NCBI RefSeq assembly: GCF_009911795.1
Contig: NZ_CP047898.1
Location: 496,001 to 560,000 of the forward strand
From: Pseudarthrobacter psychrotolerans
GTDB lineage: Bacteria; Actinomycetota; Actinomycetes; Actinomycetales; Micrococcaceae
Reading direction: 5' to 3'
Length of the DNA: 64,000 nt
Shown here in pieces: positions 33,795-43,860 of this stretch. The position numbers and the translations under genes are program-made. Under the pieces are notes generated by a model. That model searched no databases, was not told the DNA's origin, and worked only from the letters and a program-made list of their open reading frames with translations. How positions within the stretch are numbered: position 1 is the stretch's first letter; every line of letters begins with the position of its first letter.

Positions 33795-34055
33795 GGGGTA
33801 AGTCCTCAATTCTCGAAAAGGCTGTTCGCGCTGGTATGGATGTCAGGCGCCCGGCCATGGAAATCAGGCGGCCGTCCGATCGGGACGTCGCCGGGGTGCC
33901 GGTAAAACCCGCCCGGCAGGCCATTCATGATCGTAGCCGCTGCGGGCCGCGTCGGCGGAATCTCCTGAGACCTGCGCCACACCGGCCGGCGGAATTCCGG
34001 AGTGCCTGGCCGCGTTGTACAAGATATTCACCCGACTCCTTGAAAGGACGACGCC

Positions 34056-34994
34056 GTGCTTGAACGGATTTCCGGTTCCCTGCTGGACCCCGATGCGCTC
34101 TACGCGAGCAACATCGAGCTGTTCCACAGCCCGGCGCTCCGCGGGCTGAACCTGGTGATGGGTTTCACCGGCTTTGCCGATGCCGGCCACGTGGTGAGGC
34201 AGATCAATGCGGAGCTCCTGGACACCCTCGACGCCGTGCCGGTTGCTGTGTTCGACGCCGACCAGCTCATCGACTACCGGTCGCGGAGGCCCCATATCTC
34301 CTTTGTGGAGGATCATCTGCAGGACTACCAGCAGCCGAAGCTGGCGCTGTACAAGCTGACGGACGGGCTCGGCAGCCCGTTCCTGCTGCTGGCCGGTTTT
34401 GAACCCGACCTTCAATGGGAGCGGTTCGCGCGCGCCGTCGTCGGCATTGTGGAAAAGCTGGACGTGAACCTCGTGACCTGGATCCACTCCATTCCCATGC
34501 CTGTGCCGCACACACGCCCTGTGGGTGTGACCGTCCACGGCAACCGTCCGGAACTGATCGAGGGCATTTCGGTCTGGAAGCCCACTATTGATGTTCCGGC
34601 GGCCGTAGGGCACATTCTGGAGTTGCGGCTGATGGAAGCCGAGCGCAACGTTGCCGGCTACGTGATCCACGTTCCGCACTACCTTGCTGAGGCCGAATAC
34701 CCGCCGGCTGCCGTAGCAGGGCTTGAATTCCTCGGTGCCGCGACGTCACTGATGCTGCCTGCGGACCGGTTGCGCGAAGCCGGGCGGGAAGTGGGCCGCC
34801 AGATCGCCGAGCAGGTTGCTTCCTCGGACGATGTGCAGCAGGTGGTCTCCCGGCTGGAAGAGCGGTACGACGAGAAAGCCGAAGGCACCGTCCGGCGCTC
34901 GCTCCTGGCCGATGAGAATGACGAACTGCCCAACGGGGACGAGCTGGGCGCGGCGGTGGAGGCCTACCTGGCCCGCGAGAACCCGCACCCGTAG
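34056..34994 (+). CDS. PAC2 family protein (proteasome assembly chaperone-like)
   Basis: A 312-aa PAC2-fold protein (LVMGFTGFADAGHVVRQINAELLD at the start; WIHSIPMPVPHTRPVGVTVHGN in the middle; VPHYLAEAEYPPAAVAGLEFL later), common in actinobacteria near sigA. The eukaryotic relatives help build proteasomes, but the bacterial function is not established. The C-terminal quarter is acidic and helical. GTG 34056 is preceded by GAAAGGACG, a good ribosome site. Confidence 0.87.
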   Translation: MLERISGSLLDPDALYASNIELFHSPALRGLNLVMGFTGFADAGHVVRQINAELLDTLDAVPVAVFDADQLIDYRSRRPHISFVEDHLQDYQQPKLALYKLTDGLGSPFLLLAGFEPDLQWERFARAVVGIVEKLDVNLVTWIHSIPMPVPHTRPVGVTVHGNRPELIEGISVWKPTIDVPAAVGHILELRLMEAERNVAGYVIHVPHYLAEAEYPPAAVAGLEFLGAATSLMLPADRLREAGREVGRQIAEQVASSDDVQQVVSRLEERYDEKAEGTVRRSLLADENDELPNGDELGAAVEAYLARENPHP

Positions 34995-35063
34995 CCCGTC
35001 CTACGGCGTCCGCGTGGCAGACGCCTGCCCTGGTCCGGGCGGCAGTCCGGGCATAATGAGGGG

Positions 35064-36413
35064 GTGACTGCACCCCGAGCCTGGCTGATCTGGACCATCG
35101 GCATCTTTGCGTACCTGGTGGCCGTCTCCCAGCGCACCTCATTCGGTGTGGTGGGACTGGAGGCCACCGAGAGGTTCCATGCGGGCGCGTCCGCCATCTC
35201 CTTCTTTACCGTGCTGCAGTTGTTGGTCTACGCTGGCCTGCAGATCCCCGTGGGCCTCCTGGTGGACAGGTTCGGGTCGCGAATCATGATCGCCGGTGGA
35301 GCCGTCCTGATGGGTCTTGGGCAGTTCCAGTTGGCCTTCGCCGACACCATCCCAGGCGGTGTGGCGGGGCGGGTTCTTGTGGGCGCCGGGGACGCCATGA
35401 CCTTTATTTCCGTGATCCGCCTCATTCCCTTGTGGTTCGCGGCGTCGCGGGTTCCGCTGGTCACCCAGCTGACCGGGATGTCGGGACAGCTCGGGCAGCT
35501 GTTCAGTGTTCTGCCTTTCGCCTTTGTCCTGCATTCCTTTGGCTGGACCTCCGGCTTCCTGATGCTCGCCGGCATGGCGGGCCTGGCAGTGGTGCTGGTG
35601 CTGGTGCTGTTGAGGGACCACCCGCCCGGGGCGCCCGCCCCGCAGGCGCAGCAGGGGTTGAAGGCCACGGGCGCCTCACTCGCGCGGGCCTGGCGCCAGC
35701 CGGGTACCCGGCTGGGGATGTGGAGCCACTTCACCATCCAGTTCAGCGGCACCGTCTTCGCCATGACCTGGGGGTATCCGTTCCTGATTTCGGGCCAGGG
35801 CCTGGACGCCGCAACCGTGGCCGGCCTGATGACTTTGTACGTGGCGGCGGCGATGGCCGTGGGCCCTTTCATCGGGCAGTTCGTTTCCCGCCACCCGCTT
35901 CGCCGCTCAACCATGGTCCTGCTCATCGCCGGCGCCACGGCAGCTGCCTGGGCAGCGGTGCTGCTGACGCCTGGCCGTTCCCCGCTGTGGCTGCTCGCGT
36001 GCCTGGTGGTCGTCCTGGCCATCGGGGGGCCAGGATCCATGATCGGGTTCGATTTCGCGCGGACCTTCAATCCCGCGCACAGGATCGGTACCGCAACGGG
36101 CATCGTGAATGTGGGCGGCTTCATCGCGGCCCTCGTGGCGATCTTCCTGATCGGCCTGGTGCTGGACGTCCTGCTGGCCAGCGGCTACTCCGACGGCGTC
36201 CTGTACGGGCTCGAACCGTTCCGGATCGCACTGAGCGTTCAGTTCCTGCTGCTGGGTTTCGGCGCCGCCATGATGCTTGTCTGCCGGCGTAAAGTACGGC
36301 GCCAGATGGCCGCGCAGGGTGTTGTGGTCCCGCCGCTCCTCCGGGCCATGGCGCAGCAGCGGCGGGCGAACCTGGCCCAGCGGCGCCAGCGCGACCGCGC
36401 GGGCAAAGACTGA
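35064..36413 (+). CDS. MFS transporter
   Basis: A 449-aa permease with about 12 predicted membrane helices. The motif A-like loop DRFGSR lies between helices 2 and 3 (LLVDRFGSRIMIAGG), and R-H-P-L-R-R follows helix 8. The beginning (WTIGIFAYLVAVSQRTSFGVVGLEA) is characteristic of an actinobacterial group of unknown substrate. The C-terminus is basic. CATAAT (35052-35057) ends 6 bases before the GTG, suggesting a leaderless mRNA. Confidence 0.9.
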   Translation: MTAPRAWLIWTIGIFAYLVAVSQRTSFGVVGLEATERFHAGASAISFFTVLQLLVYAGLQIPVGLLVDRFGSRIMIAGGAVLMGLGQFQLAFADTIPGGVAGRVLVGAGDAMTFISVIRLIPLWFAASRVPLVTQLTGMSGQLGQLFSVLPFAFVLHSFGWTSGFLMLAGMAGLAVVLVLVLLRDHPPGAPAPQAQQGLKATGASLARAWRQPGTRLGMWSHFTIQFSGTVFAMTWGYPFLISGQGLDAATVAGLMTLYVAAAMAVGPFIGQFVSRHPLRRSTMVLLIAGATAAAWAAVLLTPGRSPLWLLACLVVVLAIGGPGSMIGFDFARTFNPAHRIGTATGIVNVGGFIAALVAIFLIGLVLDVLLASGYSDGVLYGLEPFRIALSVQFLLLGFGAAMMLVCRRKVRRQMAAQGVVVPPLLRAMAQQRRANLAQRRQRDRAGKD

Positions 36414-36497
36414 CACTTGTCCTCCACATTGGCCACTATGTCCACATGGCGCACATTTCTTCCGGAGTGGGGCAGCGGATGAGCCAAGACTGGACTC

Positions 36498-37744
36498 ATG
36501 AAACCTTCAGAACACCTGACCGTCCGAGGCCCGGAAGACATCCTCGGTTTCATTCCGCATTCCCTGGGCTACTGGCCGGCAGACAGCCTGGTTGCGATGA
36601 CCCTCCAGGGAAACCGCCTGGGGGCAACCCTCAGGCTGGATCTTCCAGGCCCGGAAACGCTCGCGGACCCTCGGGACTACGCCCGCACGGTGCGCGATTA
36701 TCTTCAGGCTGACGAGAATGCCGATGCCGCACTGCTGGCCTGCTTCACTAACAGCGGCTGGATGGAACCACCTGGAACCTACCGCGGGCTGCTGGACGCG
36801 CTGCAGTCGGTCCTTGGCGCCGCGGGGATGCCGGTGCGGGACGCCTGGTACGTCGGTGACGACTTCTGGCGTGATGCTTTTTGCACCGACAAGTCCTGCT
36901 GCCCCTCGCCGGGCCGGTCTGTTCAGGCGATCCGGGACAGCATGCTTAATGCCGAAATGGTCTTCCGCGGCAGCAGCGTCGGGCCCGGGCCGGAGGACGG
37001 CGTCCATCCTCTGCCCACGCTTTCCGGCGAGGACCGGGCAGCCATCCTTGCCTCCGAGGCAACGTGGGCGGAGCAGCTGGACGGGCGCCGGGGGAGCAGG
37101 GACCAGTTTGGCCAGCTGATGGTCCACTGGGAGGCCCTGCTGACCAACGCGCCCGGCCGGGCGCTGCCGGTCAACGACGTCGCCTACCTTCGCGCCTCGC
37201 TCCGGGTCCCGCCTGGCGTGACGCCGTCCTGGTGATGGCCGCTGCCGGTCAGGCAACTGCCCTGGCCGGGGCCGAGAAGTTCGGCATCTTCGATGCCGGC
37301 TGCATCCTGGCTCCGGTGGGGCCTGCACTCCTGGGCCCCGCACCTTCCGGACTTCCGTCGTCGGGAGCGGGACTACCAGAACGGGCGCCCGCCGGTACTG
37401 GTACCAAATGCCTGCCGGGCATTCCGGGCTATGGCGAAGTCCTGTTGGGGCTGGACCCGGTGGTTCCCGCCTGGCACTCTCTTAACAGCCTGGACGCAGT
37501 ACTGGAACAGCTGTCGGCGTGCGGCGGCCTGGCCGGTGCGGCCGCGCTGACAGGGCGTGGGTGGATCGCGTGGTGCAGGGGGCGGGGGTCCTACGCTGCC
37601 GCGTACCTCGGGCGCGCCCTCGACGAGGAACCAGGCTACCGGCTGGCTGAACTTATGCTTGAGCTCGTGCGGCGCGGCACACTCTGCGGCTGGGCTGGGC
37701 GCAAGGACGCCGCCTGGCGGAAATTCGAGCCCGATGCAGCCTGA
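36498..37744 (+). CDS. DUF4192 family protein, frameshifted
   Basis: The N-terminal half (ATG 36498, with IPHSLGYWPADSLVAMTLQGNRLGATLRLDL) reads in one frame to a TGA at 37233. The C-terminal half (AWRDAVLVMAAAG ... AAYLGRALDEEPGYRLAELMLELV) lies in another frame to 37744. One extra C in the CCC at 37208-37210 gives ...SLRVPAWRDAVLVMAAAG... and a full-length protein of about 415 aa, the expected size. The family is actinobacterial and of unknown function. The gene precedes sigA. A single-base assembly error is more likely than a true pseudogene, because three other genes here show the same kind of defect. Confidence 0.8.
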
Positions 37745-37883
37745 CTGGTTGGCCCCAGCCCCGGCGACGGTGCAGCCTTGAGGTCCGGTTTGGAAAAACC
37801 GTGAGACAATGGTTGCCGAGACCCGGTTGGGTCCGTGAATCAAGTGCATGTGATGAAGCCCAGTCGGGAACATTATGGCCGCT

Positions 37884-37912
37884 CCGGCAGTTCTACTTGT
37901 AGACTCTGCCGG
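37884..37912. promoter_or_regulatory. Hairpin upstream of sigA
   Basis: CCGGCAG (37884-37890) pairs with CTGCCGG (37906-37912), enclosing a second short stem (CTAC/GTAG). There is no T tract. It sits about 100 bases before sigA in a 263-base gap that has no gene. It may end the DUF4192 transcript or lie in the sigA leader. A TTGACA at 37943-37948 may belong to a sigA promoter but lacks a clear -10 at 17 bases. Confidence 0.3.
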
Positions 37913-38007
37913 CCGTGGTTGCACCTGATATTCATCACGGACTTGACAGGGTCATAGTGGTGTTGCCCGTATGGTGATTCCACAGACCGCCGCTAGAAAG
38001 GTTTTCT

Positions 38008-39312
<1,305 letters not shown>

Positions 39313-39323
39313 GTCAGTACCCA

Positions 39324-39388
39324 GGAAGCGCGGCTCACCGTCTGCCCATAATCTTCGGATCGATGGGCAGACGGTGTCCCGCGCTTCC
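39324..39388. terminator. Terminator after sigA
   Basis: A long hairpin: GGAAGCGCGG (from 39324) with CCGCGCTTCC (to 39388), and inside it CACCGTCTGCCCAT with ATGGGCAGACGGTG. It starts 11 bases after the sigA stop. Confidence 0.8.
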
Positions 39389-39428
39389 TTGTCTTTGGCT
39401 TCATAACGGACTTTGGCTTCATAACAAA

Positions 39429-39462
39429 GAAGAGGACCCCTCCAGCTGGAGGGGTCCTCTTC
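39429..39462. terminator. Terminator between sigA and the convergent DUF7455 gene
   Basis: A 34-base perfect inverted repeat (GAAGAGGACCCCTCCAG with its complement). It lies 28 bases beyond the stop of the minus-strand gene at 39491. Confidence 0.8.
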
Positions 39463-39490
39463 GAGGTGAATCAGGTTGGGTGCGCCTTGG

Positions 39491-39712
39491 TCAGTCGACG
39501 GCTACGGGAGCCTTCTCGTGAAGCCTGCCCGTCTCATCGTGCCAGTCGGAGCTCAACGGCCTCAGCGTAGCCTCGATTGCACGGGCATGGTGGCCGCAGA
39601 ACAGCAGCTCACCGCCGGAGGACTCGAGTACAACGCGGACATATGCCTGAGCTCCGCAGCGATCGCACCGGTCCAGTGCGTTGAGTGTGCGGTCTGCCAC
39701 TGCTGTTGTCAT
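39491..39712 (-). CDS. DUF7455-type small zinc-ribbon-like protein
   Basis: A 73-aa protein with CDRCGAQAYVRVVL and FCGHHAR, giving a C-x2-C ... C-x2-H zinc-site pattern, followed by a helix and a polar end. It is conserved near sigA in Micrococcales; the function is unknown. ATG 39712 is preceded by AAGGAGG, an excellent ribosome site. Confidence 0.8.
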   Translation of the reverse strand: MTTAVADRTLNALDRCDRCGAQAYVRVVLESSGGELLFCGHHARAIEATLRPLSSDWHDETGRLHEKAPVAVD

Positions 39713-39968
39713 GTCGGCCTCCTTAGTAGATCTGTATGTCTATATAACCAGCATTCGTACCAATCCCATTGCAAGGACGGGTCAAGTTCGCTGTCCGCGT
39801 AGCCACAAGAATCGATCAAGCCGCAGGTTTCGGTCACGGAAGGATAACGAGTGGCCTCGCCCACAGCCCGGAGGAAGTGTGGCAGCCCCCCGTCCGCTGC
39901 CGTGCCGACTAGGCTTGATGGAGCGCCCGCAGCGCCAGCTGTTCCGTCACTGAAGGAGTTCACGACCC

Positions 39969-42077
39969 GTGGCACCAAGTTCTGATTACACCGCCCGGCA
40001 CCTTTCTGTCCTGGAGGGCCTCGAGGCCGTCCGTAAGCGCCCCGGCATGTATATCGGTTCCACCGATTCGCGCGGGCTGATGCACTGCCTGTGGGAGATC
40101 ATCGACAACTCGGTGGACGAGGCGCTGGCCGGATTTGGGCACGACATCAAGATCATCCTGCACGCGGACAACTCGGTGGAAATCCACGACGACGGCCGCG
40201 GCATCCCCGTGGACGTGGAACCCAAGACCGGCCTCACCGGCGTCGAGGTGGTCTTCACCAAGCTCCATGCGGGCGGCAAGTTCGGCGGCGGGTCCTACAC
40301 GGCCTCCGGCGGCCTGCACGGCGTGGGCGCCTCCGTGGTGAATGCCCTGTCCGCGCGCCTGGACGTGGAAGTGGACCGCGGCAGCAAGACCTACAAAATG
40401 TCGTTCCGGCGCGGCGAGCCTGGGCGCTTCAAGGATCAGGGATCCAAGCTGGACCCGTCGGCGGTGTTCGCGCCGTTTGTGGACGGCTCGGTGCTGGACG
40501 TAGCGGGCAAGGCGAAGCGTGGTGTGACCGGGACCCGGATCCGCTATTGGGCGGACCGACAGATTTTCACGCCGGACGCCAAGTTCTCCTACGACGAACT
40601 GGCCGCACGGGCACGCCAGACCTCCTTCCTGGTACCTGGACTCAAACTCACCGTCCGCGATGAACGCAGGCTGGCAGGTACTCCCGGTGAAGCGGCCGGC
40701 CACGAAGAGGTGTTCCACCACGACGGCGGCCTTTCCGAGTTCGTCGAGTTCCTCGCCGCCGATCCCGCCGTTACCGACGTCTGGCGGCTGCACGGCTCAG
40801 GCAAATTCAAGGAAACCGTGCCGGTAATCGACGAGCGTGGCCACAGCCAGCTCGCCGAAGTTGAACGAGACTGCGAAGTGGATGTGGCTCTCCGCTGGGG
40901 CATCGGCTATGACAGCACCGTCCGCAGCTTCGTCAACATCATCGCCACGCCCAAAGGCGGAACGCACCAGTCAGGTTTCGAGCAGGCGCTGGTGAAGACG
41001 TTCCGGAAAGCAGTGGAGGCCAACGCCCGCAAGCTGAAGGCCGGCAACGACAAAATCGAAAAGGACGACATCTTTGCCGGCCTGACCGCTGTGCTGACGG
41101 TCCGGTTGGCTGAGCCGCAGTTCGAGGGCCAGACGAAGGAGATCCTGGGCACCTCCGCTGTCCGCGCCATCGTCTCGAAGGTGGTGGAGCAGGAGATCAC
41201 CGCGAAGCTGAACTCAGCCAACCGGAATGACAAGGCGCACTCCGCGCTGCTCCTGGAAAAAATCGTCAGTGAGATGAAGTCCCGGATTTCCGCCCGGGTC
41301 CACAAGGAGACCCAGCGGCGCAAGAACGCCCTGGAAACTTCGTCCATGCCCACCAAGCTCGCCGACTGCCGGACGGACGACGTCGGCCGTTCCGAACTGT
41401 TCATCGTGGAAGGCGACTCTGCCTTGGGAACCGCCAAGCTGGCACGGTCCTCGGACTTCCAGGCGCTGCTGCCCATCCGCGGCAAGATCCTGAACGTGCA
41501 GAAGGCATCCGTGGGCGACATGCTCTCCAACGCGGAATGCGCTGCGCTGATCCAGGTGGTGGGCGCCGGTTCGGGCCGCAGCTTCGACATCAACGCGGCC
41601 CGGTACGGCAAAGTCATTCTGATGACCGACGCCGACGTCGACGGCGCCCACATCCGGACGCTGCTGCTGACGCTCTTTTTCCGGTATATGCGCCCCATGA
41701 TCGACGCGGGGCGGGTCTATGCTGCCGTGCCGCCCCTGCACCGGGTGGAGGTCATCAATGCCGGGCAGAAGGCCAACGACATGATCTACACCTACTCGGA
41801 GGCGGAACTGCATGTGCTCCTGGCCCGGCTGGCCAAGGAAGGCAAGCGCTACAAGGAGCCGATCCAGCGGTACAAGGGCCTGGGCGAGATGGACGCCGGG
41901 CAGCTTGCCGAGACCACCATGGACCCGCGGCACCGGACACTGCGCAAGGTGGGGATCGAGAACGCCAAGCATGCGGAGGACACCTTCGACCTGCTGATGG
42001 GGTCCGATGTTGCCCCCCGCAAGGACTTCATCATCGCCGGCGCCTCCAGCCTGGACCGGGAGCGGATCGACGCCTGA
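39969..42077 (+). CDS. parE: DNA topoisomerase IV subunit B
   Basis: A 702-aa type IIA topoisomerase subunit: GHKL ATPase domain with EIIDNSVDEA, DDGRGIPVD and GGLHGVGASVVNALS; transducer domain; TOPRIM with EGDSALGTAK and DADVDGAHIRTLLL; C-terminal RYKGLGEMDAGQLAETTMDP. Gyrase genes usually sit near dnaA, and the partner subunit gene lies 8.5 kb right at 50612, so topoisomerase IV is the better name. Start GTG 39969 is the first codon before the conserved YTARHLSVLEGLEAVRKRPGMYIG core. Confidence 0.94.
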   Translation: MAPSSDYTARHLSVLEGLEAVRKRPGMYIGSTDSRGLMHCLWEIIDNSVDEALAGFGHDIKIILHADNSVEIHDDGRGIPVDVEPKTGLTGVEVVFTKLHAGGKFGGGSYTASGGLHGVGASVVNALSARLDVEVDRGSKTYKMSFRRGEPGRFKDQGSKLDPSAVFAPFVDGSVLDVAGKAKRGVTGTRIRYWADRQIFTPDAKFSYDELAARARQTSFLVPGLKLTVRDERRLAGTPGEAAGHEEVFHHDGGLSEFVEFLAADPAVTDVWRLHGSGKFKETVPVIDERGHSQLAEVERDCEVDVALRWGIGYDSTVRSFVNIIATPKGGTHQSGFEQALVKTFRKAVEANARKLKAGNDKIEKDDIFAGLTAVLTVRLAEPQFEGQTKEILGTSAVRAIVSKVVEQEITAKLNSANRNDKAHSALLLEKIVSEMKSRISARVHKETQRRKNALETSSMPTKLADCRTDDVGRSELFIVEGDSALGTAKLARSSDFQALLPIRGKILNVQKASVGDMLSNAECAALIQVVGAGSGRSFDINAARYGKVILMTDADVDGAHIRTLLLTLFFRYMRPMIDAGRVYAAVPPLHRVEVINAGQKANDMIYTYSEAELHVLLARLAKEGKRYKEPIQRYKGLGEMDAGQLAETTMDPRHRTLRKVGIENAKHAEDTFDLLMGSDVAPRKDFIIAGASSLDRERIDA

Positions 42078-42169
42078 CGTCCCCTGATGGTTCGGCCCGC
42101 GACGGCACAGTGCATGCCGGCACAGCCCAGGATTCAGTCCGCGACGGCGGTTCAGCCGACGCCTGGGAT

Positions 42170-43207
42170 TCAGCCCAGCAGGCCCGGCACGATGAGCAGG
42201 GCAGTGGGCACGGCCAGGAGCAGGGCGCAGCCCGCAAGGACCATCCCGCGGGCGGCGGCAGACAGCTGCGGTTGATGGGAAAGCAGCCGGCTGACCCGGG
42301 AAATGGTGGTCCTGGCAGAACCTGTGACGGCGCCGGTAGGCGCCTCAAGCCCGTCCAGGGGAAGGCTGGGGTGCGCGGCCGGCATTGCAGTGGCCGCCGT
42401 GCTTCCGGCCATCCCTGCCCCCATACCCGGCGCCATGCCCGACGCCATACCTCCGGTAGATCCGCTGGCAACAATGGCGATCGCCTTGATGAGCGTGGCT
42501 TTGCTTTCCGTCTTCAGCGCAACGTCGTCCGCCAGCATTTCGATGAGAGAGTTCACTGCCTCCTGCGCGAGGCGCGTGGTGGGAAGCCAGGGGAGCGCCT
42601 GGCGCCAGGCTGCAAACGCCCACAGCAGGAGATGGTGGCGCTGGTTGAGGTGGGCATTCTCATGGCTCAGGACGGCCCGTAATTCAGCCGGCTCCAGGGC
42701 GGCCATCAGGCCGTCCGAGAGCACCGTCACCGAGCGGGCCCCGCCGGGCAGGCAATAGGCAACCGGTGAATCGTGGCTGATGACCACCGTGCGGGCCGCA
42801 TCGACGGACGGGGCGGCCAACAGAGCCAGGAGCTCCCGGTGCCGACGCCGCTGCCGTTCAATCTTGTAGTACGTCAGCAAAAGGGTGAAGACCAGATGGG
42901 CGGTGAGCAGGGCCGCGGCGGACAGCGCGAAGAGATGCCAGAAGCCCAGTGCCGTGGTGGGCGCGTTGAAAAGGACCATGCCTGCGAGCCCGCGGAGCCC
43001 GGAGATGAGGTTGTCGCCGATCGGTTCGAGCCCGTAGACCAGCATGGCGCCGATCATGGACAGCCCGCCCGCGAGTGCTATTGCCTGCCACAGCACCATG
43101 GCCGTGAACGGTGACCGGGCAGGCCATGAGGCACGGGAAAGCAGGATAGGCACTGGCCACGCCAGCACTATCGCGAGGACCGCCAGCAGGTACGAGGTCC
43201 AGAACAT
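42170..43207 (-). CDS. M56 family membrane metallopeptidase (BlaR1/MecR1-like, no sensor domain)
   Basis: A 345-aa membrane protease with helices at about 2-25, 35-60, 85-112 and a C-terminal one. The zinc motif is HENAH (in VLSHENAHLNQRHH), preceded by the usual AYCLPGG strand. In BlaR1/MecR1 systems such a protease signals the cleavage of a BlaI-type repressor. Here the penicillin-binding sensor domain is absent; instead a Met/Gly/Ala-rich loop (GGMASGMAPGMGAGMAG) precedes the last helix. The upstream BlaI gene ends 6 bases before it, so they form an operon. Confidence 0.87.
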   Translation of the reverse strand: MFWTSYLLAVLAIVLAWPVPILLSRASWPARSPFTAMVLWQAIALAGGLSMIGAMLVYGLEPIGDNLISGLRGLAGMVLFNAPTTALGFWHLFALSAAALLTAHLVFTLLLTYYKIERQRRRHRELLALLAAPSVDAARTVVISHDSPVAYCLPGGARSVTVLSDGLMAALEPAELRAVLSHENAHLNQRHHLLLWAFAAWRQALPWLPTTRLAQEAVNSLIEMLADDVALKTESKATLIKAIAIVASGSTGGMASGMAPGMGAGMAGSTAATAMPAAHPSLPLDGLEAPTGAVTGSARTTISRVSRLLSHQPQLSAAARGMVLAGCALLLAVPTALLIVPGLLG

Positions 43208-43213
43208 GGTCCG

Positions 43214-43600
43214 CTAGATGTGGCCAAGCAGTTTGCGCAGTGTTTCCGCTTCACTGTCCGTCACGGAGCCGATGAACCGTGCCAGCACGGCTTCCCGGTC
43301 GGGCGCTGAGCCCAGAACCTCATGCATCAGTTCCGCCGTGTGGTCTTCCCTGCTGGAAACAGCCTGGTAGCGGTGCGGCCGGGTGCCGCGTTCCCGCTCC
43401 ACCAGGCCCTTCTTCTCGAGCCGCGAGAGGACGGTCAGGACGGTTGTGACGGCAAGTTCCTTGCCCTCATGCCCGGCAGCGTCCCCTTTGGGTTCGGTGG
43501 TGGTTGCCAGCCTGTCGCGCAGCGTGTTCGCCGTGGCTGCCTCGTGGCCCGCCCAGAGCAGATCCATCACTGCCCGTTCCAGTTCGCCAAGACTTGCCAT
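43214..43600 (-). CDS. BlaI/MecI/CopY family transcriptional repressor
   Basis: A 128-aa winged-helix repressor: MASLGELERAVMDLLW at the start, TTVLTVLSRLEKKGLVERERGTRPHRYQAV for the recognition helix and wing, and a helical dimerisation end. It is cotranscribed with an M56 protease gene and divergent from cydA. Three 17-bp palindromes lie between it and cydA, so it probably represses both itself and the cytochrome bd operon. ATG 43600 has AAGGA 9 bases before it; ATG 43606 in the same frame is an alternative. Confidence 0.9.
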   Translation of the reverse strand: MASLGELERAVMDLLWAGHEAATANTLRDRLATTTEPKGDAAGHEGKELAVTTVLTVLSRLEKKGLVERERGTRPHRYQAVSSREDHTAELMHEVLGSAPDREAVLARFIGSVTDSEAETLRKLLGHI

Positions 43601-43701
43601 TGACATACATCCTTCGATTCCCCGCACCGAACCGTTCACGGCCCGGTGACTGCGATATGCGCTACAGATACAAAACAAATTTACCTGTTTTTCGCCTGAG
43701 T

Positions 43702-43718
43702 TTCTACGTACGGTAGAA
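43702..43718. promoter_or_regulatory. BlaI-type operator 1
   Basis: TTCTACGTACGGTAGAA is a perfect 6-bp inverted repeat around 5 bases. It lies about 100 bases before the repressor gene and is probably used for autoregulation. Confidence 0.75.
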
Positions 43719-43790
43719 CACTGGGCGCGCCGCGGCCTTGTGGGAGCCACTTCCGCATGGAACTGTTGGTTTACAGTGCCCGCCGCATTG

Positions 43791-43807
43791 TTCTACACTC
43801 TGTAGAA
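43791..43807. promoter_or_regulatory. BlaI-type operator 2 (cydA promoter)
   Basis: TTCTACACTCTGTAGAA has the same half-sites and spacing as operator 1, 54 bases before cydA. Confidence 0.75.
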
Positions 43808-43814
43808 GTCAAAG

Positions 43815-43831
43815 TTCTACGAACCGTAGAA
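43815..43831. promoter_or_regulatory. BlaI-type operator 3 (cydA promoter)
   Basis: TTCTACGAACCGTAGAA begins 24 bp after operator 2 and ends 30 bases before the cydA start. Two close sites suggest cooperative binding. Confidence 0.75.
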
Positions 43832-43860
43832 AAGTTGCTCCGCCAACCCGAGGGACTGCT

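Noticed and set aside
37891..37904. TTCTAC-N2-GTAGAC before sigA as another BlaI-type operator
   Set aside because: The spacing is 2 rather than 5 bases and one half-site is altered; it is better explained as the inner stem of the hairpin at 37884-37912.
39709..39978. Minus-strand frame in the gap before parE
   Set aside because: Low-complexity start, no ribosome site, overlaps the control region of two real genes.
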